NCBI GenBank assembly: GCA_017453605.1
Contig: JAFTEP010000132.1
Span: forward strand, 1 to 8,649
Length of the DNA: 8,649 bases
From: Clostridia bacterium
GTDB taxonomy: Bacteria; Bacillota; Clostridia; Oscillospirales; SIG627
Direction of reading: 5' to 3'
Shown: piece after piece, positions 1-6,318 of the stretch
Position numbering within the stretch: position 1 is the first letter of the stretch
How the letters are laid out: each line of letters opens with the position of its first letter
Notes under the pieces: generated by a model
Told to the model about the DNA's origin: nothing
The model's input: only the letters and a program-made list of their open reading frames with translations
The model's database searches: none
Position numbers and translations under genes: made by a program

Positions 1-477
1 AGCATGACAAGAAGCTCCTCCAGCTCTTTTCTGGTCTCGGGATGTATGATCCTCTCGTGCTTTGCCCTTCTGAAATACTCCGGAGGCGAGGAGTCGGTGT
101 AATCCTTCTTCCGATATATCTTGCTGGCGGCGACCCGGTCGCAGAACATCTCCACGAACCACTTGGAGGGCATCTTCACCGCCGCCACAGCCTTGGTGGC
201 GGAATCGTAGTCCCACCAGTACTCGAAATGATGGCGGTTCCTGCCCTTATGGTGCATTCAGGCGAAGGAATGTCCGTACTTCTCTCTCTTTTTCGTTGGG
301 AGAGCGGTCTCCCTGGAAGAATCTGACCCCGGGGATGAATTCCGCGGGAGAATACTTGCTGAGATCGTGTCTGAGACCGTGCCCGGGGATCCCCGCCTTC
401 ACGCAGTGGACGAAGACCTTGAATCTGTGGCGGTTCACGGTGTGAAGATGACCGAAAAATCTGGAAATCGCGTTCAT
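1..477 (-). pseudogene. DUF5662 family protein, frameshifted and interrupted (3' end outside window)
   Basis: The gene starts at ATG 475-477, 11 nt after the AraC-type gene's stop, with AAAGG upstream. The first 66 residues read as a normal DUF5662 N-terminus (motifs GLRHDLSKYSP, EFIPGVRFFQG, RSPNEKERE). Compared with the intact paralogue at 8148-8649, two bases are then missing from a GA-repeat near 279-288 (minus strand reads GAGAGAGAAG). Once the frame is restored, the reading continues KYGHSFA, meets an in-frame TGA at 258-260 where the paralogue has TGG (Trp), and then gives MHHKGRNRHHFEYW, KWFVEMFCDRVAASK and HPETRKELEELL up to base 1 with no further stop. Two independent lesions make a single sequencing error unlikely, although the long open tail points to recent decay. 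An ATG lies directly after the TGA, but I see no ribosome binding site for restart. The function of DUF5662 is unknown. Confidence 0.85.
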
Positions 478-488
478 TTATGCGCCTT

Positions 489-1292
489 TCAGGTAAGGAT
501 GTTTTTTCTGTAAACGGCGGGAGAGGTCCCGTAATGCTTTTTGAAAACTCTGGAGAAATAGAACTGATCGCAGTAGCCGTGAGCGACGGAGATCTCCCTG
601 ACGGACAGATCGGTGATCCTCAGATCCAGCTCCGCGGCGGAAAGGGTCCCGCGGGAGATGTACTGACCTATGGGCATTCCCACCTGCTCCCGGAAGAGCT
701 TTCTCAGCCGGCTGACGCTGACGAAGACCGCCGCCGCCACGTCCTTTTCGCCGATGACGCCGGCGCTCTTGTTGGCTTCTATGAATTCCAGCGCTCTCCG
801 GACCGGCGGCGAGAAGCGGCTCTCTCCCCTGATCCCCCGGTCCCGGCAGACCCGGGATACGATCCCGGTGATCTGCGAGATCACCGCGTAGGCGCCGGCG
901 GCGTCCATCCCGGCCGCCAGCTCCGCGAGTTCCCTGATCTTCCGTTCTCCCAGGTTATAGCTGAGGCAATCCTTCACGTCCTCCAGAAGATCCCCCTTGC
1001 CCAGGGACGGGACCGAGAAGTGGACGTACAGCTTGACCAGTGTATCCTCACAGGTGTAAGCGAATTCGCTGTCGGCGGGGATGAGATAGGCGTTGCCGGG
1101 AGTCATATCCGTGGGTCTGCCGTTGACCCAGACCCTGCCGCCGCCGGAAATGACAAAATACAGCCTGTTGAAGGGCGCCCGGGCGTTGGGATTGGTCCAT
1201 TCCTTATCCAGACGCGCCATATCCACCGCGCTGACGTCCAGGACTCCCAGGCGCTTTATCTGCGGCATACAGAGCTTTTCTATTATATACAT
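489..1292 (-). CDS. AraC family transcriptional regulator (cupin sensor + AraC HTH)
   Basis: A 267-residue DNA-binding regulator with an N-terminal cupin-like arm for effector sensing (about residues 1-130; GGGRVWVNG, PGNAYLIPA) and a C-terminal AraC domain with two helix-turn-helix units. HTH1 is around 183-204 (DVAAAVFVSVSRLRKLFRE) and HTH2 around 230-252 (SVREISVAHGYCDQFYFSRVF), followed by the family signature FKKHYGTSPAVYRK. Size is normal for the family. I start at ATG 1290-1292, which has GGAG eight bases upstream; a TTG at 1332-1334 would add 14 residues but has no ribosome binding site and sits on the expected transcription start. It is divergent from the fucosidase and shares its control region, so it probably activates the fucosidase in response to a fucose-containing glycan or fucose and may control itself; the effector is inferred only from context. 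The DUF5662 pseudogene follows after 11 nt and is probably co-transcribed. Confidence 0.93.
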   Translation of the reverse strand: MYIIEKLCMPQIKRLGVLDVSAVDMARLDKEWTNPNARAPFNRLYFVISGGGRVWVNGRPTDMTPGNAYLIPADSEFAYTCEDTLVKLYVHFSVPSLGKGDLLEDVKDCLSYNLGERKIRELAELAAGMDAAGAYAVISQITGIVSRVCRDRGIRGESRFSPPVRRALEFIEANKSAGVIGEKDVAAAVFVSVSRLRKLFREQVGMPIGQYISRGTLSAAELDLRITDLSVREISVAHGYCDQFYFSRVFKKHYGTSPAVYRKNILT

Positions 1293-1327
1293 GACAGATT
1301 CTCCATGTTTTAGGACAGATAGTCCAT
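1293..1327. promoter_or_regulatory. Candidate AraC-type operator: 14-bp direct repeat at 21-bp period
   Basis: GACAGATTCTCCAT (1293-1306) and GACAGATAGTCCAT (1314-1327) match at 12 of 14 positions and are 21 bp apart, two helical turns, which is the arrangement of tandem AraC-family half-sites. The right copy touches the fucosidase -35 box (1327-1332), as expected for an activator contacting RNA polymerase. The left copy covers the regulator's own ribosome binding site region, in its untranslated leader. The repeat is seen directly; binding is inferred. Confidence 0.6.
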
Positions 1328-1354
1328 TGAACAAGGACGATTATATGATATAAT
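1327..1354 (+). promoter_or_regulatory. Sigma-A promoter of the fucosidase gene
   Basis: -35 TTGAAC (1327-1332), 16-bp spacer, -10 TATAAT (1349-1354). The expected start is near 1361, giving a leader of about 25 nt that carries AAGGAGA (1373-1379) six bases before the ATG. The short spacer and imperfect -35 box fit activator dependence. Confidence 0.8.
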
Positions 1355-1368
1355 TGAGTCAAAGTCAA
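1340..1368 (-). promoter_or_regulatory. Sigma-A promoter of the AraC-type gene, interleaved with the fucosidase promoter
   Basis: On the minus strand: -35 TTGACT (1363-1368), 17-bp spacer, -10 TATAAT (1340-1345), predicted start near 1333, leader about 41 nt. The two -10 boxes (1340-1345 and 1349-1354) are separated by only 3 bp, so two polymerases could hardly occupy both promoters together. A second TTGACT lies directly adjacent (1357-1362), forming a tandem hexamer that could be part of an operator. Confidence 0.75.
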
Positions 1369-1385
1369 GAAAAAGGAGACAAATC

Positions 1386-2714
1386 ATGAGCTCGTACAAA
1401 AGAAGACCCTCTCCCGGCGATACCGAGTGGTTCGTCCGGGACCGCTTCGGTATGTTCATCCACTTCGGCCTCTACTCCATGCCTGCCAGGCACGAGTGGG
1501 TGAAAAACTACGAATCCATCCCCGAGGATCAGTACGACCGTTATTTTCGTCACTTCGATCCCGACCTCTTCGACGCCCAGCAGTGGGCGAAGACAGCCCG
1601 CGAGAGCGGAATGAAGTACGCGGTGCTCACCACAAAGCACCACGAGGGCTTCTGCCTCTTCGATTCGGCTTACACGGACTACAAGATCACCAACACTCCG
1701 TTCAAAAGGGATCTGGTGAAGGAGTACGCCGACGCCTTCAGAGCCGAGGGGTTGAAGGTGGGCTTCTACTATTCTCTGATCGACTGGCACCATCCACAGT
1801 TCCCCATCGACCTTTACCACCCCAGAAGGCACGACGAAAACGCCGCGGAGCTGGACCGGGGCAGGGATATGACCAAATACGCCGCCTACATGAGAGATCA
1901 GGTGAGAGAGCTGCTCACCAACTACGGAAAGATAGATATACTCTGGTTCGATTTTTCATACGCTCCCAGCGAAAAATACGCCGCCTTCCAGTTCTCCGGA
2001 GGAAAGGGAAAGGATCAGTGGGAGTCCGAAAAGCTCATAGAACTCGCCAGATCACTCCAGCCGGGCATCATCATCAACAACCGCTCCGGCGTGGAGCAGG
2101 ATCTTTACACTCCCGAACAGTATCAGCCCAACGATTGGGTCAGACATCCCGAAACGGGCGAATACGTCACCTGGGAAGCGTGCCAGACCTTCTCGGGCTC
2201 CTGGGGCTATCACCGGGACGAAAGCAGTTGGAAATCTCCCGAAACGCTGATAAACCTTCTTGTCAACACCGTATCCTTGGGCGGTAATCTGTTGATGAAC
2301 GTGGGCCCGACCTCCAGAGGCGTGTTCGACCCCAGGGCTGAAAAGGCGCTGAAGGTCTACGGCGACTGGATGAGATCCAATTCACGCTCCATATACGGCT
2401 GTACCATGGCGGAGCCGGAGTTTTCGGCGCCGGCGGGATGCCGCCTCACCCAGAGGGAGGACGGGAGCCGCCTGTATATCCACCTTCAGACCTACCCCTT
2501 CAAGCATCTGGCTTTTGAGGGTCTCGATCCCCAAAGAGTGGACTACGCTCAGTTTTTGCAGGACGGCAGCGAGGTGAAATTCAAGCCCCTGACTCAGAAA
2601 ACCGATTCCATCAACAGGGGAAAGGAGTCACTGCCCGACAAGCCCTCCACGGTTTTTTCTCTTCCGGCGATACAGCCCGGCCTGTGCCCGGTCATCGAGC
2701 TCTTTTTGAAATAA
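1386..2714 (+). CDS. Alpha-L-fucosidase, GH29, cytoplasmic
   Basis: A 442-residue GH29 retaining alpha-L-fucosidase that removes terminal L-fucose from glycans or fucosyl-oligosaccharides. Family features in order: FGMFIHFGLYS (21-31), KYAVLTTKHHEGFCLFD (77-93, the conserved HHEGF strand), GFYYSLIDWH (126-135), ILWFDFSY (185-192) whose Asp189 occupies the nucleophile position, IIINNR (228-233), TWE (262-264) and the helix/strand ETLINLLVNTVSLGGNLLMN (286-305) followed by VGP. A short C-terminal beta domain follows (about 340-442). No signal peptide is present, so it should act inside the cell on imported oligosaccharides. The ATG at 1386 has AAGGAGA six bases upstream. No fucose permease, isomerase or kinase gene lies in this window, so this is a stand-alone enzyme plus regulator. 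I cannot place the acid/base residue, which varies within GH29. The stop TAA (2712-2714) is in the same frame as the PHP remnant that follows. Confidence 0.95.
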   Translation: MSSYKRRPSPGDTEWFVRDRFGMFIHFGLYSMPARHEWVKNYESIPEDQYDRYFRHFDPDLFDAQQWAKTARESGMKYAVLTTKHHEGFCLFDSAYTDYKITNTPFKRDLVKEYADAFRAEGLKVGFYYSLIDWHHPQFPIDLYHPRRHDENAAELDRGRDMTKYAAYMRDQVRELLTNYGKIDILWFDFSYAPSEKYAAFQFSGGKGKDQWESEKLIELARSLQPGIIINNRSGVEQDLYTPEQYQPNDWVRHPETGEYVTWEACQTFSGSWGYHRDESSWKSPETLINLLVNTVSLGGNLLMNVGPTSRGVFDPRAEKALKVYGDWMRSNSRSIYGCTMAEPEFSAPAGCRLTQREDGSRLYIHLQTYPFKHLAFEGLDPQRVDYAQFLQDGSEVKFKPLTQKTDSINRGKESLPDKPSTVFSLPAIQPGLCPVIELFLK

Positions 2715-3002
2715 GCGCGCCGCCCGCCGCAAAAACCGATCTTTGCGGCGGGGATCGACGGGATAGATGTCTGGCACCCGGAACAGAAGCAGCCGGAAGC
2801 CGAAATGAGCCTCAGGGTCGCGCTCGAAAAGGGGCTTTATATCTCCGGCGGGAGCGATCACAGCGGTCTGTGCGGCGGCTGCTACGATTTTCTGCCGTCG
2901 ATAGAAGAAAAGCTGAAAAGCAGACTTTTCATCCCCGCCCACTGCTGCGGGACCACGAAGGAATTCTTCGAGGAGATAAAAACAAGAAAGATCAACAGAT
3001 AA
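2715..3002 (+). pseudogene. 3' remnant of a PHP-domain phosphoesterase gene
   Basis: Beginning immediately after the fucosidase stop and in the same frame, the sequence reads without stops to TAA at 3000-3002. From about 2736 it reads as the C-terminal end of a PHP-type metallophosphoesterase: PIFAAGIDGIDVWHPEQ, then KGLYISGGSDHSGLCGGCYD (GSDH is a characteristic late metal-binding motif of PHP proteins), then GTTKEFFEEIKTRK. A full-length PHP protein of this kind is about 250-300 residues; only about 90 remain, and the front with the early HxH metal ligands is missing. An ATG at 2805 could give a 65-residue peptide, but no convincing ribosome binding site precedes it and it could not form the active site. 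I treat this as a truncated relic; the subfamily assignment is from motif memory. Confidence 0.75.
2723..2752 (+). repeat. Perfect 11-bp inverted repeat at the fucosidase/PHP junction
   Basis: CCCGCCGCAAA (2723-2733), an 8-base loop, then TTTGCGGCGGG (2742-2752), starting 8 bases after the fucosidase stop. There is no T-tract after it, so it is not a standard intrinsic terminator. It could protect the 3' end of the fucosidase message or mark the recombination point. Confidence 0.7.
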
Positions 3003-3018
3003 ATTGATAAATAAACCT

Positions 3019-3061
3019 GCCCCGGGGCGCTTCAAAAAGAAGCGCGCTCCGGGGCTTTTTT
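3019..3061 (+). terminator. Intrinsic terminator after the fucosidase/PHP-remnant unit
   Basis: A GC-rich stem: GCCCCGGGGCGCTTC (3019-3033), loop AAAAA, then GAAGCGCGCTCCGGGGC (3039-3055) pairing with small bulges, followed directly by TTTTTT (3056-3061). It ends plus-strand transcription before the convergent serine hydrolase gene. The minus-strand side lacks a good T-run, so it looks one-directional. Confidence 0.9.
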
Positions 3062-3075
3062 GTGTCCGAAAGGCA

Positions 3076-4560
3076 TCAGTTCTCCGGGACGCCGTAGGTC
3101 CTGCCCTGATATTCGTCAAGAAAATGCTCGGCGGTCTTGTTCATCACGAGAGCCGCGCCGTCTGGATCAAAGGAGATCAAAACGAATAAGTTGCCGAAAT
3201 ATCTGTCGATGATCTGGATGCGGAGGGCGAATTTTCTGTCCTCCCTCCAGGCGCCGCTGACCGCGCATTTATATGTGAAGCCGTCCTCTGTGACCTGACC
3301 GCCTACAAGGTCGGAATAGCCGAACTGAGGGAACTTCGTGAAGACGTTGAAGCCGACGCCGAACGGGAGCTTTTTTTCGCCCTGGGCGTTTTCCCAGAGG
3401 AATTCGCCTTTCGTTCCGTCGGGCGAGAACTTCACGGAGAAACGGCTTATGCCCATCGGGTTTTCCGGGCAGAGCCAGATTTTTGAGTCGAGTTCATCCC
3501 TGCACGGACTGAACTTTTTGCCGGCGCAGACCGCCAGCTCGAGGGAATCGCCGAGCGCCGAGAGCGAGGCGAAAGACGCGTTATCCTCCGGCAGCGGATC
3601 TCCGGCTCGCTCGCAGATGAACTCGTTGAAGCCCGCGACGAAAAGCGACGAAAACGCTTTCAGACCCTGATTGTCGCCGGTGCAGACGCAGATGAGGTCC
3701 TTTTCGGGGATGCAGACCGTGAACTGACCGCCCATCCCCCTGAACCAGAAGCCGTTTTTGAGACGCCAGATCTGATAGCCGTAGCCCGCGGAATCAGCAT
3801 CGTTGTCGAAGCCCGTCTCGTCGTTGTCGACCTGACGGGAGACCGCCTCGCGCACGAGATGCGGGTCGATGAGCTGTTCGCCGTTCCACTCGCCGCCGTT
3901 CATCAGAAGTCTGCCGATCGAGGCGACGTCGCGCACAGAGCAGAGGAGCGCAGAATCGCCCCAGGAATCGCCGTTTGCGATTTGGAGCATTTCGGCGTTT
4001 TTGAACGTGCCCATTTTATCAAAGAGCTTCATGCGAAGATAGTCGAGCATTTTCATCCCGCTGAGGCGCTCCGCGAGAGAACAAAGCACCTGAGAGCCCG
4101 TCGAGTCGTACTGAAACACGAGACCCGAGGGATAGGGCTGGCTCTCGCCGGAAAAATAGAAGCTCACTCTGTTTTTTTCGCGCGTCCGGAACCAGCTCGA
4201 CGTGCGCCAGCCGGTCTCCATTGTGAGCATACGGCGCACGGTCAGTTTATAAAGGTTCGGATCGGTGTCGGGCGTGAGATACTCCGGGAAGAATTTCGTG
4301 ATCGGATCGTCGAGGGAGAGCCTGCCGTCCTGAACGAGAAGCAGGATCGCGATCGCGGTGAAGCTTTTGGTCTGCGAATACATCCTGTGGTTTTCTTCGG
4401 ACGAAAAGGGCTTACAGCTGAAATCGCCGAAGATCCTTTCGCCCTTCATCAGAAGAAGAGAGTGCATGACGGCGCCGTTTTTTTCAAGAAAGCGGATGAA
4501 GCGCTCTACGCAGCCGCTCGGGACTCCCGCCTGTTCGGGAGTGATCTTTTCAAAAAGCAT
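3076..4560 (-). CDS. Beta-lactamase-like (class C / EstB-type) serine hydrolase
   Basis: A 494-residue protein of the serine beta-lactamase superfamily in the penicillin-binding-protein-like/esterase branch. The SxxK motif is S62-Q-T-K65, supplying the acyl-enzyme serine and base. The second motif is Y151-D-S, a variant of YxN common among esterase-type members. Around 272-279 the sequence FRGMGGQF takes the place of the KTG/HxG strand. FFPEYLTPD and KLTVRRMLTMETG (about 90-117) are typical of the family. There is no signal peptide, so it is probably cytoplasmic, which argues against antibiotic resistance and for an esterase, amidase or peptidase role; the substrate is unknown. Residues after about 340 form a C-terminal extension rich in beta-strand-like sequence. 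The ATG at 4558-4560 has AGGAG six bases upstream. It follows the TPM gene on the same strand after 67 nt and may be transcribed by read-through, as I see no good promoter between them. Confidence 0.9.
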   Translation of the reverse strand: MLFEKITPEQAGVPSGCVERFIRFLEKNGAVMHSLLLMKGERIFGDFSCKPFSSEENHRMYSQTKSFTAIAILLLVQDGRLSLDDPITKFFPEYLTPDTDPNLYKLTVRRMLTMETGWRTSSWFRTREKNRVSFYFSGESQPYPSGLVFQYDSTGSQVLCSLAERLSGMKMLDYLRMKLFDKMGTFKNAEMLQIANGDSWGDSALLCSVRDVASIGRLLMNGGEWNGEQLIDPHLVREAVSRQVDNDETGFDNDADSAGYGYQIWRLKNGFWFRGMGGQFTVCIPEKDLICVCTGDNQGLKAFSSLFVAGFNEFICERAGDPLPEDNASFASLSALGDSLELAVCAGKKFSPCRDELDSKIWLCPENPMGISRFSVKFSPDGTKGEFLWENAQGEKKLPFGVGFNVFTKFPQFGYSDLVGGQVTEDGFTYKCAVSGAWREDRKFALRIQIIDRYFGNLFVLISFDPDGAALVMNKTAEHFLDEYQGRTYGVPEN

Positions 4561-4575
4561 TTTTCGCTCCTATAA

Positions 4576-4620
4576 AAATTTTAAGCCCTCCGTCTCCGGC
4601 AAAGCGAAGGCAAAGGGCTT
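4576..4620 (-). terminator. Weak terminator or attenuator-like hairpin between TPM operon and serine hydrolase
   Basis: On the minus strand AAGCCCT (4614-4620) pairs with AGGGCTT (4583-4589) around a 24-base loop, followed by AAAATTTTT and then, within a few bases, the serine hydrolase ribosome binding site. The stem is short and the loop long, so termination would be partial at best; it could instead act as a leader element. Confidence 0.4.
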
Positions 4621-4627
4621 GAAGTCA

Positions 4628-5623
4628 TCAGTATTTGCCGCTCCTGCCGCCTCCGCCGTGGGAGCCGCCGGAAAAACTGCTTCCGCCTCCCCCGCTGCTG
4701 CGGGACGAGGAGGGCTCGACGTAGACGCGGCTGACGTGGCTGTAAAGGAAGGTGTCGCGGCTGTTGTCGACCTCCAGGGATCCGGGAACGGTGTACTTGG
4801 ACGCCCTGTCCTGGAAATGGACGGTCTTGAGTTTCGATTTCTGAGAGCCCGTCTTCACCGCGCCGGCGATGAGTCCGACGATCGCGCTGATCACTCCCCC
4901 TCCGAACCAGCCGAAAGGCTCCTTGTAGAGCGAGCGGTCGAGAGTGCCCGCCTTGCTTTCCTTCACGACTTTGGAATACTCCGTGACGAATGCGAGCGCG
5001 GCGCTGTAGTAGTCGTCTTTGTTGTCCCGGACGTTCGGGAGGATGTTGTGCGCCTCAATGTATTCCTCAATCTCTCCCCGGACTATATCGTAGACGGGCT
5101 GAGTGGAATAGGTGCAGAAATCCCTGTAATCGGTGCTGAACACAAGGATCGCGGCGCTGTCGGTCTCCTTGACGCCGAAGACATCTTCTTTAAAGAGGAT
5201 GTCCATCGTGAACTCGCTGACGTCGTCCTCGCCGTAGCCGTAGGAGGTGAAATCCTTGACGGTCACAAAGTAGAAATCGACTCCGCTCTCGGCGCGCGCC
5301 CTGACGATCTCGTTTTCGAGAGCGTCGAGCTGGGTGTCGCTGAGGACTTCCGCGACGTCGATGACGTGATAGTCGTAAGAGTCCGAGGCGCCGGTCGTGT
5401 AAGTTTCCGAGCCCGTTTCGGGAGCGGCGTCGGTGTCGGCGTCGCAGACCGCGCCGACGGTCACGGTGTCGTCAGCGCCGTCGAAGCTATCGGAAGTTTC
5501 AAGGATCTCATCGGTCTTGTCCCCGTCGTCATCCGCAAGGCAGAGCGCCGAAAGAGAAAAGATCAGGACAGCGCAGAAGAAGATCGCGAAAATGCGACTA
5601 AGTGCTGTTTTTTTCACTCTCAT
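4628..5623 (-). CDS. TPM-domain protein, secreted/membrane, with acidic linker and Gly/Ser/His tail
   Basis: A 331-residue envelope protein. Layout: signal peptide or anchor (1-30, hydrophobic IFAIFFCAVLIFSLSALCLA); an Asp/Glu/Thr-rich linker (31-84) not present in its paralogue; a TPM (TLP18.3/Psb32/MOLO-1) domain (about 85-222; HVIDVAEVLSD, SGVDFYFVTVKDF, CTYSTQPVYDIVRGEIEEYI); a membrane segment (about 238-256); then a basic region and a low-complexity tail of Gly, Ser and His (308-331), like the YgcG-type tails of bacterial TPM proteins. TPM domains face outside the membrane; phosphatase activity has been shown for a plant member, but the bacterial role is unsettled. The ATG at 5621-5623 is chosen because GAGGGGG lies just upstream, overlapping the preceding gene's stop, and a signal peptide follows; an ATG 47 codons upstream would run back into the previous gene. 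It is third in the operon, 7 nt after the paralogue. Confidence 0.88.
   Translation of the reverse strand: MRVKKTALSRIFAIFFCAVLIFSLSALCLADDDGDKTDEILETSDSFDGADDTVTVGAVCDADTDAAPETGSETYTTGASDSYDYHVIDVAEVLSDTQLDALENEIVRARAESGVDFYFVTVKDFTSYGYGEDDVSEFTMDILFKEDVFGVKETDSAAILVFSTDYRDFCTYSTQPVYDIVRGEIEEYIEAHNILPNVRDNKDDYYSAALAFVTEYSKVVKESKAGTLDRSLYKEPFGWFGGGVISAIVGLIAGAVKTGSQKSKLKTVHFQDRASKYTVPGSLEVDNSRDTFLYSHVSRVYVEPSSSRSSGGGGSSFSGGSHGGGGRSGKY
5193..5290. repeat. Near-identical patch shared by the two TPM genes, copy 1
   Basis: This 98-bp stretch matches 6025-6122 at 96 positions, with both mismatches in one codon-sized cluster (the codons for Ser in GluVal-Thr-Ser-Tyr versus Ala). Flanking parts of the two genes differ much more, including at silent sites. 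Confidence 0.85.
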
Positions 5624-5630
5624 CACCCCC

Positions 5631-6305
5631 TCAAAGCAGATAGAAGATAAAGAGCAGACTGATGATCGCCGTAAACACCGCGGCGGCGATCCCAAAAACC
5701 GACATTCCCGAACCGAAGCCGGAAAAAACGGATGACGAATTTCCCGTGCTGCTATTAAAGTCAACCTGAGGGGAGATTACGGAACCGTTGTTTGAAACGG
5801 CGTCTGAATATCCTTCGATAAAAGCAAGGGCTGCTGAGAAATAGTCGTCCTTTCCGTTCTTGACACAAGGCAGAATTTCGTATTCTTCTATGTATTCCTC
5901 AATTTCGCCTTTGACTATATCATATACGGGCTGTGTGGAGTAAGTGCAGAAATCTCTCGCCTCGGTGCTGAAAACAAGGATAGAAGCGCTGTCGGATTCC
6001 TTGACGCCGAAGACGTCTTTGTCGAAGAGGATGTCCATCGTGAACTCGCTGACGTCGTCCTCGCCGTAGCCGTAAGCGGTGAAATCCTTGACGGTCACAA
6101 AGTAGAAATCGACTCCGCTCTCCTCGCGCGCTTTTTCTATGGCTTTTTCGAGCTCGTCGATCTGAGAATCGTTAAGTACGCCAGCCGCGTCTATGACATG
6201 AAACTCGCCGGATTCAGCCGCGAAGCAGACCGCGGTAAGTGAGAAGATAAGGGCGAGCGCCGCGAAGAGCGCAAGGATACGTTTCAAAGCGGTTTTGTTT
6301 TTCAT
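5631..6305 (-). CDS. TPM-domain protein, signal peptide plus C-terminal membrane anchor
   Basis: A 224-residue paralogue of the next gene. Residues 1-29 are a clear signal peptide (KNKTALKR then a hydrophobic core ending VCFA before AESGE). Residues 35-168 are a TPM domain (FHVIDAAGVLNDSQ, SGVDFYFVTVKDF, CTYSTQPVYDIVKGEIEEYI). A Ser/Asn/Gly-rich spacer (about 171-199) and a C-terminal transmembrane helix (about 203-222, ending in LLFIFYLL) complete it. The TPM domain should sit outside the cytoplasmic membrane, tethered at its C-terminus with essentially no cytoplasmic tail. It lacks the acidic linker and Gly-rich tail of its paralogue. The ATG at 6303-6305 has AGGAGG eight bases upstream, and that site overlaps the stop of the zinc-ribbon gene. 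It is second in the operon. The reaction and substrate are unknown; a partnership with the zinc-ribbon protein is inferred from gene order. Confidence 0.9.
   Translation of the reverse strand: MKNKTALKRILALFAALALIFSLTAVCFAAESGEFHVIDAAGVLNDSQIDELEKAIEKAREESGVDFYFVTVKDFTAYGYGEDDVSEFTMDILFDKDVFGVKESDSASILVFSTEARDFCTYSTQPVYDIVKGEIEEYIEEYEILPCVKNGKDDYFSAALAFIEGYSDAVSNNGSVISPQVDFNSSTGNSSSVFSGFGSGMSVFGIAAAVFTAIISLLFIFYLL
6025..6122. repeat. Near-identical patch shared by the two TPM genes, copy 2
   Basis: Partner of 5193-5290 (96/98 matches) encoding the start of the TPM domain, from SGVDFYFVTVKDF to SEFTMDILF. See that entry. Confidence 0.85.
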
Positions 6306-6318
6306 TATTATACCCTCC

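Noticed and set aside
258..260. TGA read as tryptophan (alternative genetic code) in the DUF5662 copy
   Set aside because: Other genes in the window end at TGA in sensible places, Trp is otherwise TGG, and the same gene also carries a frameshift.
480..1313. 277-codon plus-strand frame opposite the AraC-type gene
   Set aside because: No recognisable domain; the opposite strand encodes a clear AraC-family regulator over the same bases.
1427..2287. 286-codon plus-strand frame inside the fucosidase gene
   Set aside because: Arg-rich out-of-frame reading of a clear GH29 gene.
4358..5650. 430-codon plus-strand open frame across the serine hydrolase start and the TPM gene
   Set aside because: It is antisense to two recognised genes, has no family motifs, low-complexity Val/Asp/Gly composition and no ribosome binding site; a GC-rich codon-bias shadow.
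5624..5764. Upstream ATG extension of the second TPM gene (47 extra codons)
   Set aside because: It overlaps the end of the preceding gene, has no signal-peptide character, and the ATG at 5623 has its own ribosome binding site and a proper signal peptide.
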